From the NCBI RefSeq assembly GCF_024807845.1, contig NZ_JANUEQ010000005.1, positions 1 to 64,000 on the forward strand: a DNA stretch of 64,000 bases. Reading direction: 5' to 3'. The position numbers and the translations under genes were made by a program. Positions 34,942 to 43,528 of this stretch are shown here, one piece after another. The notes beneath the pieces are model-generated. The model was not told the DNA's origin. It saw only the letters and a list, made by a program, of their open reading frames with translations, and searched no databases. This DNA is from Klebsiella sp. BIGb0407 (lineage in GTDB: Bacteria; Pseudomonadota; Gammaproteobacteria; Enterobacterales; Enterobacteriaceae). The stretch's first letter is position 1. Each line of letters starts with the position of its first letter.

Positions 34942-36255
34942 TCATTTATTTCTGCGTTCAGCCATCATTGATGAGCTGCTTTTAATTTCATCATCAGCGG
35001 GCGTTTCATTTGATAGCGCTGCTTGTAGTTGATTGTTATCCAACTGCTTACACCATTTTGCGACCACAATAGTGGCAACGCCATTCCCCACCAGGTTAGT
35101 TAACGCGCGGGCTTCTGACATAAAACGGTCGATACCCAGAATCAATGCCAGTCCTGCTAAGGGTAAATGCCCGACCGCAGAGATACTTGCTGCCAGCACA
35201 ATAAAGCCGCTGCCAGTGACGCCTGCAGCGCCTTTTGAGGAGAGCAAGAGTACGACGAGCAAGGTGACCTGATGAATAATATCCATCTGCGTATTGGTGG
35301 CCTGTGCGATAAATATCGCTGCCATGGTCAGATATATAGAGGTCCCGTCCAGGTTAAATGAGTAACCGGTCGGAATAACCAACCCGACTACAGACTTATT
35401 ACATCCCGCTTTCTCCATCTTTTCTAGCATACGCGGTAACACGGACTCTGAAGAGGATGTTCCTAATACGATAAGTAACTCTTCTTTTATATAACGAATG
35501 AATTTGAATATATTGAAACCCGTATATCTCGCGATAGAACCAAGAATGACCACGACAAACAGGACACAGGTAATATAGAAGCAAATAATCAACTGGCCCA
35601 GTTGAACCAGGCTGCCTACGCCATATTTACCTATCGTAAAGGCCATGGCACCAAATGCACCAATAGGTGCCAGGCGCATAATCATATTGATAATACCGAA
35701 GATAACCCGAGAGAAACTTTCGATAACATTGAAGATAAGCTGACCTTTTTCACCCAAATGATGCAGGGCGAAACCAAACAGGACGGCAAACATCAGTACT
35801 TGTAAAATATTGCCGCTGGCAAAAGCACCAATGACGCTACCGGGAATAATATCGAGTATAAAGGGGATAATCCCTTGTTGAGAGGCCTGCTCTGCGTAAA
35901 CGGCCACCGCTTTAGTATCGAGGGTTGCCGGGTCAATATTCATTCCGGCTCCGGGTTTTACGACGTTCACTATCACCAGGCCAATGATGAGTGCAATAGT
36001 ACTGACCACTTCAAAATAGAGCAGTGCGATACCGCCCGTTCTGCCAACCGCTTTCATGCTTTCCATACCCGCAATACCCGTTACGACGGTACAGAAAATA
36101 ACCGGAGCAATAATCATTTTTATTAACTTAACGAATCCATCACCCAAGGGTTTCATTTGAGCGCCGAGATCCGGATAAAAATGGCCTAACAAAATACCCA
36201 GCGTAATCGCTATTAGTACCTGAAAATAAAGCGTTTTGAAGAGTGCAGTTTTCAT
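34942..36255 (-). CDS. dctA: C4-dicarboxylate:H+ symporter DctA
   Basis: Aerobic uptake of succinate, fumarate and malate across the inner membrane (DAACS family). It is 437 aa. Conserved family motifs are visible: the Ser-rich stretch '[16 protein letters not shown]' and '[25 protein letters not shown]'. It is the first gene of the glmS-pstS accessory region and is convergent with glmS. A carbon-catabolite-controlled promoter is expected in the 36256-36914 gap but was not identified. Confidence 0.95.
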   Translation of the reverse strand: MKTALFKTLYFQVLIAITLGILLGHFYPDLGAQMKPLGDGFVKLIKMIIAPVIFCTVVTGIAGMESMKAVGRTGGIALLYFEVVSTIALIIGLVIVNVVKPGAGMNIDPATLDTKAVAVYAEQASQQGIIPFILDIIPGSVIGAFASGNILQVLMFAVLFGFALHHLGEKGQLIFNVIESFSRVIFGIINMIMRLAPIGAFGAMAFTIGKYGVGSLVQLGQLIICFYITCVLFVVVILGSIARYTGFNIFKFIRYIKEELLIVLGTSSSESVLPRMLEKMEKAGCNKSVVGLVIPTGYSFNLDGTSIYLTMAAIFIAQATNTQMDIIHQVTLLVVLLLSSKGAAGVTGSGFIVLAASISAVGHLPLAGLALILGIDRFMSEARALTNLVGNGVATIVVAKWCKQLDNNQLQAALSNETPADDEIKSSSSMMAERRNK

Positions 36256-36914
36256 TACAATGTCCTTTTAGATCAATGCACGACAGCTTGTCGTTTTGCT
36301 CTCTGTGGTGATAATCAACAAAGCCATAATAACAGTGTGGTTACAATTAATTGCACTAGATTGTCTTATTAATATGAAAATAAGAACTGAAACGCTTCAA
36401 ATGAATGTAATAATGGAAACAGAGTCCAATTAACTCAGTTACCGGTTAGTTAATGCGTTATTAAAAATATTCCCACGACATAGTTACTCTATCTCTTTAT
36501 TAAGAATTTTCTGTATCAGGTAGCATGATTTTGGGGGCTGAGTTACCTCAAATTGATTTTTTATTCTGAGAGGTTAATCATATAATTAAATAAATTATTT
36601 TTTAGTTAAAATAGCTCGACAGAAAATAATTCTTATTACTTGAATGGTAATGTATTATTAATGGTTGATTGTAAACTATAAGAAAACGACGATAAATTAA
36701 ATGTGGTAAGAGCGAAAACACAAACTAATTTATTCAGTTGACTTTTTGTATTAATATCATTCTGTTTATAATCCTGTATTTAAATTATATATCTGGATAA
36801 CTGACAGAAAAAGATCTGACCGGTAGGTTAATCGCCACTGTATTCAGGTCGTAATAGGTCGAGGTTGCATGAGACTAGTGGCAGATTCCCGGATTATCAG
36901 CAGTAACCGTTAAA
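36256..36914. other. AT-rich intergenic region upstream of dctA
   Basis: This 659-bp gap between the dctA start and the phosphodiesterase stop is very AT-rich with no supported gene, RNA or repeat. It presumably carries the dctA promoter near 36256-36350 and the 3' end of the phosphodiesterase transcript. Confidence 0.5.
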
Positions 36915-37637
36915 TTAAATAAAATGCGTTTCCGTATAAACCCTGTCAGTGAGAGAAATAATATTAAAGCCACTGGCCATAATGTTCTTCACTTCACTGG
37001 TTCCGTTTACCCACTGTGAACTTAACGCTGGGGCGACGGAGATAAGGGTATGCCCTAATTTCTGCTGACTCAGAGTATGCGCATGTCCGGTTCCTAAGAA
37101 ATGAATGGGATAATCCTGACAGAGTTTGAGTAAAGCTTCCGGGTTAAGTAATTTGCAGGAATCGACCAGCGGAGTGCCTACTGAGAGCGGATGGTGATGC
37201 ATAAATAAGGCTATTTTCTGATCTTTTACTGCCGCGAGTGCAGTGGTTAAGCGTAAAATCTCACTATCCAAGATAACACCAAAATCTTCACCTGTGACTA
37301 CAGTATCAAGGCTGTACAAGCGCCATACACTATTGGAAAAATGTTCAATATTCTTGAGTTTGTTACGACCTGATGAGCAGGATTGTAATGTTTCATTATT
37401 ATCATGATTACCCCCTATTATCGAATAAGGTAGGTCCAGCTTATCTATTTCATCAAAAAAGAACCGATAAGAGCTGGCTTGTCCTTCATGCGAGATATCA
37501 CCCGTAACGACAATAAAATCTATCTTTAATTCTGTTTTTCGTTGTTTGATAAAGTTGATGGCAGCGGTGAAGTGATTGTCATACTGGCTGTTATTATCTG
37601 ATGATAAGTGTAGATCTGTAAGCTGAAGAATACGCAT
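36915..37637 (-). CDS. Calcineurin-like phosphoesterase (CpdA/class III cyclic nucleotide phosphodiesterase type)
   Basis: A 240-aa binuclear metallophosphoesterase. Metal-binding motifs are complete and in order: D8-L-H10 ('LTDLHL'), 'VTGDISHEG', 'IGGNHDN', 'MHHHP' and 'GTGHAH'. This order and spacing are typical of the CpdA family that hydrolyses 3',5'-cAMP, but the sequence alone cannot separate cyclic nucleotide from other phosphodiester substrates. It begins 12 bp downstream of a broken VUT-family gene in the same direction, so the two once formed an operon. Confidence 0.75.
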   Translation of the reverse strand: MRILQLTDLHLSSDNNSQYDNHFTAAINFIKQRKTELKIDFIVVTGDISHEGQASSYRFFFDEIDKLDLPYSIIGGNHDNNETLQSCSSGRNKLKNIEHFSNSVWRLYSLDTVVTGEDFGVILDSEILRLTTALAAVKDQKIALFMHHHPLSVGTPLVDSCKLLNPEALLKLCQDYPIHFLGTGHAHTLSQQKLGHTLISVAPALSSQWVNGTSEVKNIMASGFNIISLTDRVYTETHFI

Positions 37638-37649
37638 TTAAAAGATACC

Positions 37650-38063
37650 TTATTTTTTATTGTTAAATACTTTCATCGGATTGTATGACTCGTCCCAGTC
37701 ATAATGATCGGTTTTTTCTATTTTTTTTACAATAGAGACCAACCATATAGCAATAGGAAGGAGTATTATTGATATTATTACCTTGTATGACCAAGTAGTA
37801 GATATGATATTGATAAGCTGATTTAAACTGTATTTTCCAGACAGGCTAATAGGATAGGATGTTAATAGTAAGGCTGCCATACGGTAACCATAGACTTCTG
37901 CCAGTATGGTCGATATAAGAAAACAGAGAGAAAATATTATTCCGCTAGCCGTTATTTTAAACTGATAGATATCAAAAACTTTATAAACTAACGTATCACA
38001 GGTTATCATTATAGTAACCGTCAGTCCGACAAAAAAGCCATATAACTTATATTATGAGTTCAT
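37650..38063 (-). pseudogene. Broken VUT-family membrane transporter gene
   Basis: Reading from an ATG at 38063 gives 'MNS', then an in-frame TAA, then 'YKLYGFFVGLTVTIMITCDTL' continuing without interruption to 37650. The segment 'STILAEVYGYRMA' and the C-terminal 'YKVIISIILLPIAIW ... DHYDWDESYNPM' resemble the VUT (YhhQ-like vitamin/queuosine-precursor uptake) family. The product of ~137 codons is far shorter than the ~220 usual for the family, apparently because the middle was deleted. A restart at 38009 would yield a 119-aa three-helix protein of doubtful function. Confidence 0.6.
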
Positions 38064-38217
38064 TTTTTAACCGCGAAGTCTAAGTGGGAATCATTGATCA
38101 CGGCTATAGAGTATTAACTACTAATAAAAAATATCTATAAAAAAACGCTAGTGTATTTTCTATTTTTAATGAGGGATTTTGTGTATATGATATATTTTGG
38201 TTGTGTATTTCCAGGTG

Positions 38218-38261
38218 GGCTAGCATCCTCCCGACGGTATACAGTCGGGAGGATGCTAGCC
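38218..38261. repeat. Perfect 18-bp inverted repeat
   Basis: GGCTAGCATCCTCCCGAC and its exact complement flank an 8-nt loop. No T-tract follows on either strand. It lies between the 3' end of the LacI-type regulator gene and the VUT pseudogene (38064-38292 is otherwise AT-rich and empty), so it could act as a strong RNA 3' hairpin for the regulator transcript. Confidence 0.8.
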
Positions 38262-38292
38262 ATCAGAGTATATTTTCTGTTCCTATTGGCTA

Positions 38293-39288
38293 TTACAGTG
38301 AGTCACGAGCTAAATAATCACTGTTGATTTTTATAGTCTCTGTATGTTGTTCAGAGTTGATGATATGAAGAGCACTCATGCGGCCAATTTCATAATGAGG
38401 GAGTTGAACGGTTGATAATGCAGGAATAAAAAGATTACCTACTCCAACCATGTTGTCATAGCCAACGACAGCAATATCATCAGGGATCTTGATATTATGT
38501 GATAATAATGTTTGATAAACGACAAAAGCCATTCGGTCATTACAACAAATAATAGAGTCGAATGATGATTTACCATCGATAATATTAGATATTATTTTTT
38601 TTGGGATATCCAAATAGTAGATGTCACCATCTTCTATATAAATATGTGTCAGTGTGTCGGGATCAATATTATTTTCACGAAATGCTTGTTCAAGCCCTTT
38701 TCTGCGACGGTTACTGGCGACCAGTCCATAGGGAAGATGCAGGCATAGAGGTTTTCTGTATCCTGCTTTGATAAGGGCTTGTACTGCATCATATTGCCCC
38801 TGTCTGTCATCTGGAATATAGCTGGCTAATTTTACATTATCACTTTCACAGTTAGCCAGGACACAGGGATAGTTTAGTAGTGTCGTCGGGACCTTTACTT
38901 TGCGTAATCCCATGGTGGTATAGATTATTCCTGAGGGTCTGTGGGATAAAAGCAGCTTGGTTATGTCCTCTGGGTCATCATGCTTCAGCATGTTGATAAC
39001 AAAACTGTGCCAGCCATGCGCCCGCGCAGTCTCTTCAATCGCCAGGGTAATATCAACAGAAAATGGAGTGGTTACCGTATCTAATGCCAGAACGCCAATC
39101 GAATTCGGCGTAGCTCTGGCTCCTCTTATCTTCAATGCAGAGATATTAGGAACATAATTAAGCTGTTTAATTGCTAACTGTACCTTAACTAAGGTATCAG
39201 GATTGAGTTTCTCTGGTGTATTAATGGCACGAGAAACGGTCATAAGAGAAACATTAGCAAGCTGAGCAACAGCTTTCAGAGACGACAT
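38293..39288 (-). CDS. LacI-family regulator of the fructan/sucrose locus
   Basis: A 331-aa repressor-type protein. The N-terminal helix-turn-helix 'LKAVAQLANVSLMTVSRAI' and hinge region are followed by a periplasmic-binding-protein-like effector domain ('GVLALDTVTTPFSVDITLAI' ... 'IAVVGYDNMVGVGNLFIPAL'). The start follows GAGGAG. It is divergent from the permease gene; the 209-bp gap holds two identical GTTAACGTTAAC palindromes, its probable operators. The inducer is likely a fructose-containing sugar, by context only. Confidence 0.85.
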   Translation of the reverse strand: MSSLKAVAQLANVSLMTVSRAINTPEKLNPDTLVKVQLAIKQLNYVPNISALKIRGARATPNSIGVLALDTVTTPFSVDITLAIEETARAHGWHSFVINMLKHDDPEDITKLLLSHRPSGIIYTTMGLRKVKVPTTLLNYPCVLANCESDNVKLASYIPDDRQGQYDAVQALIKAGYRKPLCLHLPYGLVASNRRRKGLEQAFRENNIDPDTLTHIYIEDGDIYYLDIPKKIISNIIDGKSSFDSIICCNDRMAFVVYQTLLSHNIKIPDDIAVVGYDNMVGVGNLFIPALSTVQLPHYEIGRMSALHIINSEQHTETIKINSDYLARDSL

Positions 39289-39390
39289 CCAGATAACTCC
39301 TCATTGTTGATATAGCTACCTAATAACATCCCTTCTTCGGGGCTAAAAAAAATTTCAGAAAAAATTTGAGGCGGATCACAATCCACCCAT

Positions 39391-39402
39391 GTTAACGTTA
39401 AC
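39391..39402. promoter_or_regulatory. Probable operator 1 of the LacI-type regulator
   Basis: A perfect palindrome GTTAACGTTAAC with the central C-G step typical of LacI-family operators. It lies 103 bp from the regulator start and 64 bp (centre to centre) from operator 2, about six helical turns. Confidence 0.75.
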
Positions 39403-39453
39403 TTTTATGATTAACATCTAAAAAAAACCAAGAAAAGGATGACGATCGGAAGA

Positions 39454-39467
39454 AGTTAACGTTAACT
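39454..39467. promoter_or_regulatory. Probable operator 2 of the LacI-type regulator
   Basis: A perfect 14-bp palindrome AGTTAACGTTAACT, 30 bp upstream of the permease start. It shares the 12-bp core with operator 1, and the pair could support looping repression of both divergent units. Confidence 0.75.
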
Positions 39468-39497
39468 CTGAAAAAAATAACACTTCAGGTATATGAC

Positions 39498-40739
39498 ATG
39501 AAAAAGGAACGTGCTTCGCATGCTTATTTTCTTTTAAGTGCACTTCTGTTTTTTTTCTTTGTAACTTGGTCCTCCTCAAGTTCTTTACTGTCAATTTGGT
39601 TAAGTCAGGAAATAGGTCTTAAGCCTACTGATACCGGAATTATTTTTTCGGTACTGTCGATATCAGCTTTTTTTGCACAAATTTTTTATGGATTCATTCA
39701 GGATAAATTGGGATTGCGTAAAAACCTGCTCTGGTTTGTCGCAATGCTATTGATATTATCGGGCCCTGCTTATTTGTTTTTTGGGTATTTACTTAAAATA
39801 AACATTATCTTAGGTAGCATATTTGGCGGGTTATTTATTGGCCTTACCTTTAACGGTGGTATCGGTGTCCTGGAAACCTATACCGACAGGGCAGCACGAA
39901 ATAGTAATTTTGAATTTGGCCGAGCAAGAATGTGGGGGTCGCTGGGTTGGGCTGCGGCAACATTTTTTGCCGGACTATTATTTAATATTGATCCACGCTT
40001 AAATTTTTATGCTGCCTCAGTATCCGGATTAATATTTTTCTTTTTACTGACAAAACTGAACGTGAAGTATTCTACTGATGCTGCATCTTTAAATACTCAA
40101 CACAGTAAAATTTCAATCGAAGATGCTTTCTCTCTATTAACGCTTCCTCGTTTTTGGGCCTTAGTTTTTTTCTTTGTCGGAACCTGTATATATGGTGTTT
40201 ACGACCAACAGTTTCCTGTCTATTTTTCTTCACAGTTTCCTACCCTGAAAGAAGGTAATGCGATGTTTGGCTACCTGAATTCATTTCAGGTTTTTTTAGA
40301 AGCCGCGGGTATGTTCTGCGCTCCATGGTTTGTTAACCGTATTGGGGCTAAAAATGGATTAATTTTTGCTGGTATGGTCATGGCAATACGCATTATTTCT
40401 TCTGGACTAGTCGAAGGTCCATTACTCATTTCGATAACTAAGCTATTACATGCTGTTGAACTGCCTGTTCTTCTTATCTCTATTTTCAAATACAACAATT
40501 TGAATTTTGATAAACGATTATCTTCAACGCTTTATTTAGTCGGTTTTGCCTGTACCAGTTCAATTATTGGTACCTTGCTATCGCCTATTGCAGGGTGGAG
40601 CTATGAGACATTCGGTTTTGCTCAGTCCTATTTGATTATGGGCTCGATGGTGTTCACTACGACATTTATTTCAATCTTTCTTTTGCGTTCAGCTCAAGCT
40701 TCCCCTGAGCAGTCTGTCACGCAAGCTAAACCCGTATAA
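39498..40739 (+). CDS. MFS oligosaccharide:H+ symporter (LacY/CscB type)
   Basis: A 413-aa, 12-TM inner-membrane sugar permease of the OHS family. The N-terminal helix ('HAYFLLSALLFFFFVTWSS'), the loop 2-3 motif 'GFIQDKLGLRKN' and 'FEFGRARMWGSLGWA' in helix 4-5 are shared with sucrose permease CscB and LacY. It starts 30 bp after operator 2 and is followed after 18 bp by a GH32 hydrolase, so imported sugar is likely cleaved directly in the cytosol without phosphorylation. The substrate is probably sucrose or a short fructo-oligosaccharide. Confidence 0.85.
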   Translation: MKKERASHAYFLLSALLFFFFVTWSSSSSLLSIWLSQEIGLKPTDTGIIFSVLSISAFFAQIFYGFIQDKLGLRKNLLWFVAMLLILSGPAYLFFGYLLKINIILGSIFGGLFIGLTFNGGIGVLETYTDRAARNSNFEFGRARMWGSLGWAAATFFAGLLFNIDPRLNFYAASVSGLIFFFLLTKLNVKYSTDAASLNTQHSKISIEDAFSLLTLPRFWALVFFFVGTCIYGVYDQQFPVYFSSQFPTLKEGNAMFGYLNSFQVFLEAAGMFCAPWFVNRIGAKNGLIFAGMVMAIRIISSGLVEGPLLISITKLLHAVELPVLLISIFKYNNLNFDKRLSSTLYLVGFACTSSIIGTLLSPIAGWSYETFGFAQSYLIMGSMVFTTTFISIFLLRSAQASPEQSVTQAKPV

Positions 40740-40757
40740 ATTTACCAGGACTATTTT

Positions 40758-42194
40758 ATGACTTCATTATTGCAGCAGGCAGAAGCGGCCGTAGAGAAAA
40801 ATAAACATAACGTCGATAAAAGATGGTATCCGGTCTTTCATATTGCGGCTCCGGCTGGCTGGATAAATGACCCCAACGGTTTAGTCTGGTTTGATGGGTG
40901 GTACCATGTCTTTTATCAGTTCCATCCCTATTCTACCCACTGGGGGCCTATGCACTGGGGGCATGTCCGTAGTAAAGACTTAGTTCACTGGGAGACGCTA
41001 CCGGTTGCGCTGGCACCAGAAGGTCCGGAGGATAAAGACGGCTGTTTTTCTGGCTCTGCTGTTGTTGACGGTAATACCCTTGCTCTTATCTATACCGGAC
41101 ATAAGTTTGAAGGTGATTCCAGAGAGGATGATGCACTGTTGCAGGTTCAGTGCATGGCCAGAAGTACAGACGGTATTATCTTTGAGCGACAAGGGATAAT
41201 CATTGATACGCCACAGGGTCTGCATCATTTCCGTGATCCTAAAGTATGGCGAGAGGATGATAGCTGGTATATGGTCGTCGGTGCTCGTGTAGGTGACTGT
41301 GGCCAAGTACGTCTCTATCGTTCATCAGACCTGTATCAGTGGCAAGATGAAGGGATTTTGGCACAGTCCGAGCCCGGTATGGGCTATATGTGGGAATGTC
41401 CTGACTTCTTTAAACTAGGTGATAAATACGTTCTTATGTTTTCGCCTCAGGGTATTGCTGCTGATGGCTATAACAACCGTAACTTATTCCAAAGCGGATA
41501 CTTGATTGGTGACTGGGCCCCTGGCCAGCCCTTTATTCACGATAATGATTTTAAAGAAATAGACCACGGGCATGATTTTTATGCTCCGCAGAGCCTTCAA
41601 GCGCCTGATGGTAGGCGTATCGTTATTGGCTGGCTTAATATGTGGGAATCAGCCATGCCAGAGCAGCAGGATGGTTGGTCTGGGTTACTTTCTGTGCCTC
41701 GTGAACTTGTTCTTGATAAAAATAATCGTCTGTTGAGTAAACCGATATCAGAACTGGCATCTTTGCGTACCGATCACCGTATTCAAGGCAAGACCGTACT
41801 GAACAGTGAGAAACAAAGCATGGCACTTCAGAGTGATGCTTTCGAATTACAATTATCATGGGATCTTGTTGCATCCGGAGCTGAAAAATACGGTATTTCA
41901 CTGGCAAACGGTTTGAGTATTTATGTTGATAGTCAGTCCAACCGCTTATTCATTGAACGTAGCTATCCGAAATTTAAAATTGAAGGTACGAGAAGTATTC
42001 CACTCTTAGATTCAGAGTTGTTATCGCTACAAATATTTATCGATCGTTCATCGGTAGAAGTATTTGTTAATAATGGTGAGTATTGTTTGAGTAGTCGAAT
42101 TTACCCTGATGAAAAACAAACTGACATTACTTTGTTTGCTCATCATGGTCAGGCTTTATTAACTAATTTAGAGTGTTGGACTATAAAGGAATAG
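40758..42194 (+). CDS. GH32 beta-fructosidase (invertase type, cytosolic)
   Basis: A 478-aa glycoside hydrolase family 32 enzyme without signal peptide. The five-bladed propeller carries nucleophile Asp38 in 'WINDPNG' (35-41), transition-state stabiliser 'RDP' (159-161) and acid/base 'EC' (Glu213-Cys214). A beta-sandwich domain follows ('QIFIDRSSVEVFVNNGE'). It resembles sucrose-6-phosphate hydrolases/invertases (ScrB, CscA). Paired with a proton symporter rather than a PTS, it should act on unphosphorylated sugar. Confidence 0.9.
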   Translation: MTSLLQQAEAAVEKNKHNVDKRWYPVFHIAAPAGWINDPNGLVWFDGWYHVFYQFHPYSTHWGPMHWGHVRSKDLVHWETLPVALAPEGPEDKDGCFSGSAVVDGNTLALIYTGHKFEGDSREDDALLQVQCMARSTDGIIFERQGIIIDTPQGLHHFRDPKVWREDDSWYMVVGARVGDCGQVRLYRSSDLYQWQDEGILAQSEPGMGYMWECPDFFKLGDKYVLMFSPQGIAADGYNNRNLFQSGYLIGDWAPGQPFIHDNDFKEIDHGHDFYAPQSLQAPDGRRIVIGWLNMWESAMPEQQDGWSGLLSVPRELVLDKNNRLLSKPISELASLRTDHRIQGKTVLNSEKQSMALQSDAFELQLSWDLVASGAEKYGISLANGLSIYVDSQSNRLFIERSYPKFKIEGTRSIPLLDSELLSLQIFIDRSSVEVFVNNGEYCLSSRIYPDEKQTDITLFAHHGQALLTNLECWTIKE

Positions 42195-42237
42195 CTCAAG
42201 TTTAGTTAACTTTATATCAATTAATTTATAAATTAAC

Positions 42238-42255
42238 AGGTGCGATCGCGCACCT
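42238..42255 (+). promoter_or_regulatory. Intercistronic hairpin before the porin gene
   Basis: AGGTGCG-ATCG-CGCACCT forms a perfect 7-bp stem with a 4-nt loop, followed by only three T residues. It lies between the cytosolic GH32 gene and the porin and may reduce or stabilise transcription into the export half of the locus. It covers a spurious upstream GTG of the porin frame. Confidence 0.55.
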
Positions 42256-42272
42256 TTGATGAGAACTATAAA

Positions 42273-43514
42273 ATGAATAGAATAGCGAGTTATTCTAGTT
42301 TTTTATATTTAAAATCACAGAGGGTAAGTAAGCATAAGAATAAAAAAATGCTACTTATTCTTTCGGTTTTTTCTTCCTTTGCATACAGTGATAATTCGGT
42401 CTATACCAGACATTATCAAAGTTATTTTGATAATAATGCTAACGTCAGCGTACCTCAGGCTAAAACTAATCCTGATGTCGCGGTAGTGAGCCAGCAGCAG
42501 CCCGTTACCATGAAGCCGGCATTGCCCGAGGATAAAGTCGATGATGTGATAAGTGCTCCTGCTGCAACAGCAGTCACTGTGCAAAAGGAAAAACCTGAGA
42601 ATCAAGTGAGTGTGCTGCGTCTCAGGCAGAATGAGCTTCCGGTACACTGGGATAACATTGGTAATAATATGGATGCCGGTGGCCTCCATGGCAATATAGG
42701 ATCTCAAATAGAAATTGAGGATAATCGGCGCAGTGATAATGCTAAAAATAGTGGTAAGTTCAAGCTAGCTACGATACAAGCCTTTCTCAGGCATGATGAA
42801 TTACCTAACTGGTATTTTGGGTTTTATAATGCCCGAGAAGATAATTATAAAGGAATGTACACGAACCAAGACTATAGTGGTTCGAATACCATTAACGAAA
42901 TATTTGTTGGTCATATATTTGAAACCTGGCGTGGAAATATCGGTACCGAACTGATGGGCGGTTCTGAGACCGGAACGAAACGCTGGAAATATCGCCTTAA
43001 ACTCTGGCAGGATTTACGGATATCGAGTAAGTGGAGTGTGGCAGGGTATATATTTGGCGAAGACCAACCGCAAAATAGCCAGCCAGGAAATAATGATTTA
43101 TCCCAGCAGATTCTTGAGACAGAGCCTGTTCTACAATATCGGGTTAATCCAGATACGGGGATCTACCTCCGTCCTTTCTATTCTTACAAACGTCAGGGAA
43201 GGGAGAATTGGGGCGATATTGTGGAGCAGGAATGGAAAGCGAGCATGGGTATGTGGCGTAACTGGTATCCACTGTTATCATCTGTCTATTTAGGTATCGG
43301 TCAGAAAAAAACAACCAATGCGAGTGATGCAAGTATTCTCTTTTATAATAGTCGTTATAAATATATAGGTGGGACACTAAGTTATCCTATTATTGACGAT
43401 TTAAGATTATATGGTGAGTTTAAGGCTACTTTCGGTAAAGAGGATGGTGATTGGGCGCAAAAAGGTTCTTTCTGGAGTCCATTTACTATTATCGGCGTCG
43501 TCTATAATTTCTAA
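42273..43514 (+). CDS. OmpG-like outer-membrane porin with N-terminal extension
   Basis: About 413 aa. The start at 42273 (MNRIASYSS) was preferred to a GTG at 42240 that lies in a hairpin; a third candidate ATG at 42348 directly precedes the hydrophobic core 'LLILSVFSSFAYS' of the signal peptide. A Pro/Val/Gln-rich linker of ~75 residues precedes a beta-barrel of about 280 residues ending in Phe ('FTIIGVVYNF'). The barrel resembles monomeric OmpG-type and KdgM-type porins. Its position indicates passage of fructan oligomers across the outer membrane. Confidence 0.7.
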   Translation: MNRIASYSSFLYLKSQRVSKHKNKKMLLILSVFSSFAYSDNSVYTRHYQSYFDNNANVSVPQAKTNPDVAVVSQQQPVTMKPALPEDKVDDVISAPAATAVTVQKEKPENQVSVLRLRQNELPVHWDNIGNNMDAGGLHGNIGSQIEIEDNRRSDNAKNSGKFKLATIQAFLRHDELPNWYFGFYNAREDNYKGMYTNQDYSGSNTINEIFVGHIFETWRGNIGTELMGGSETGTKRWKYRLKLWQDLRISSKWSVAGYIFGEDQPQNSQPGNNDLSQQILETEPVLQYRVNPDTGIYLRPFYSYKRQGRENWGDIVEQEWKASMGMWRNWYPLLSSVYLGIGQKKTTNASDASILFYNSRYKYIGGTLSYPIIDDLRLYGEFKATFGKEDGDWAQKGSFWSPFTIIGVVYNF

Positions 43515-43528
43515 ATTAAGGAAATAAT

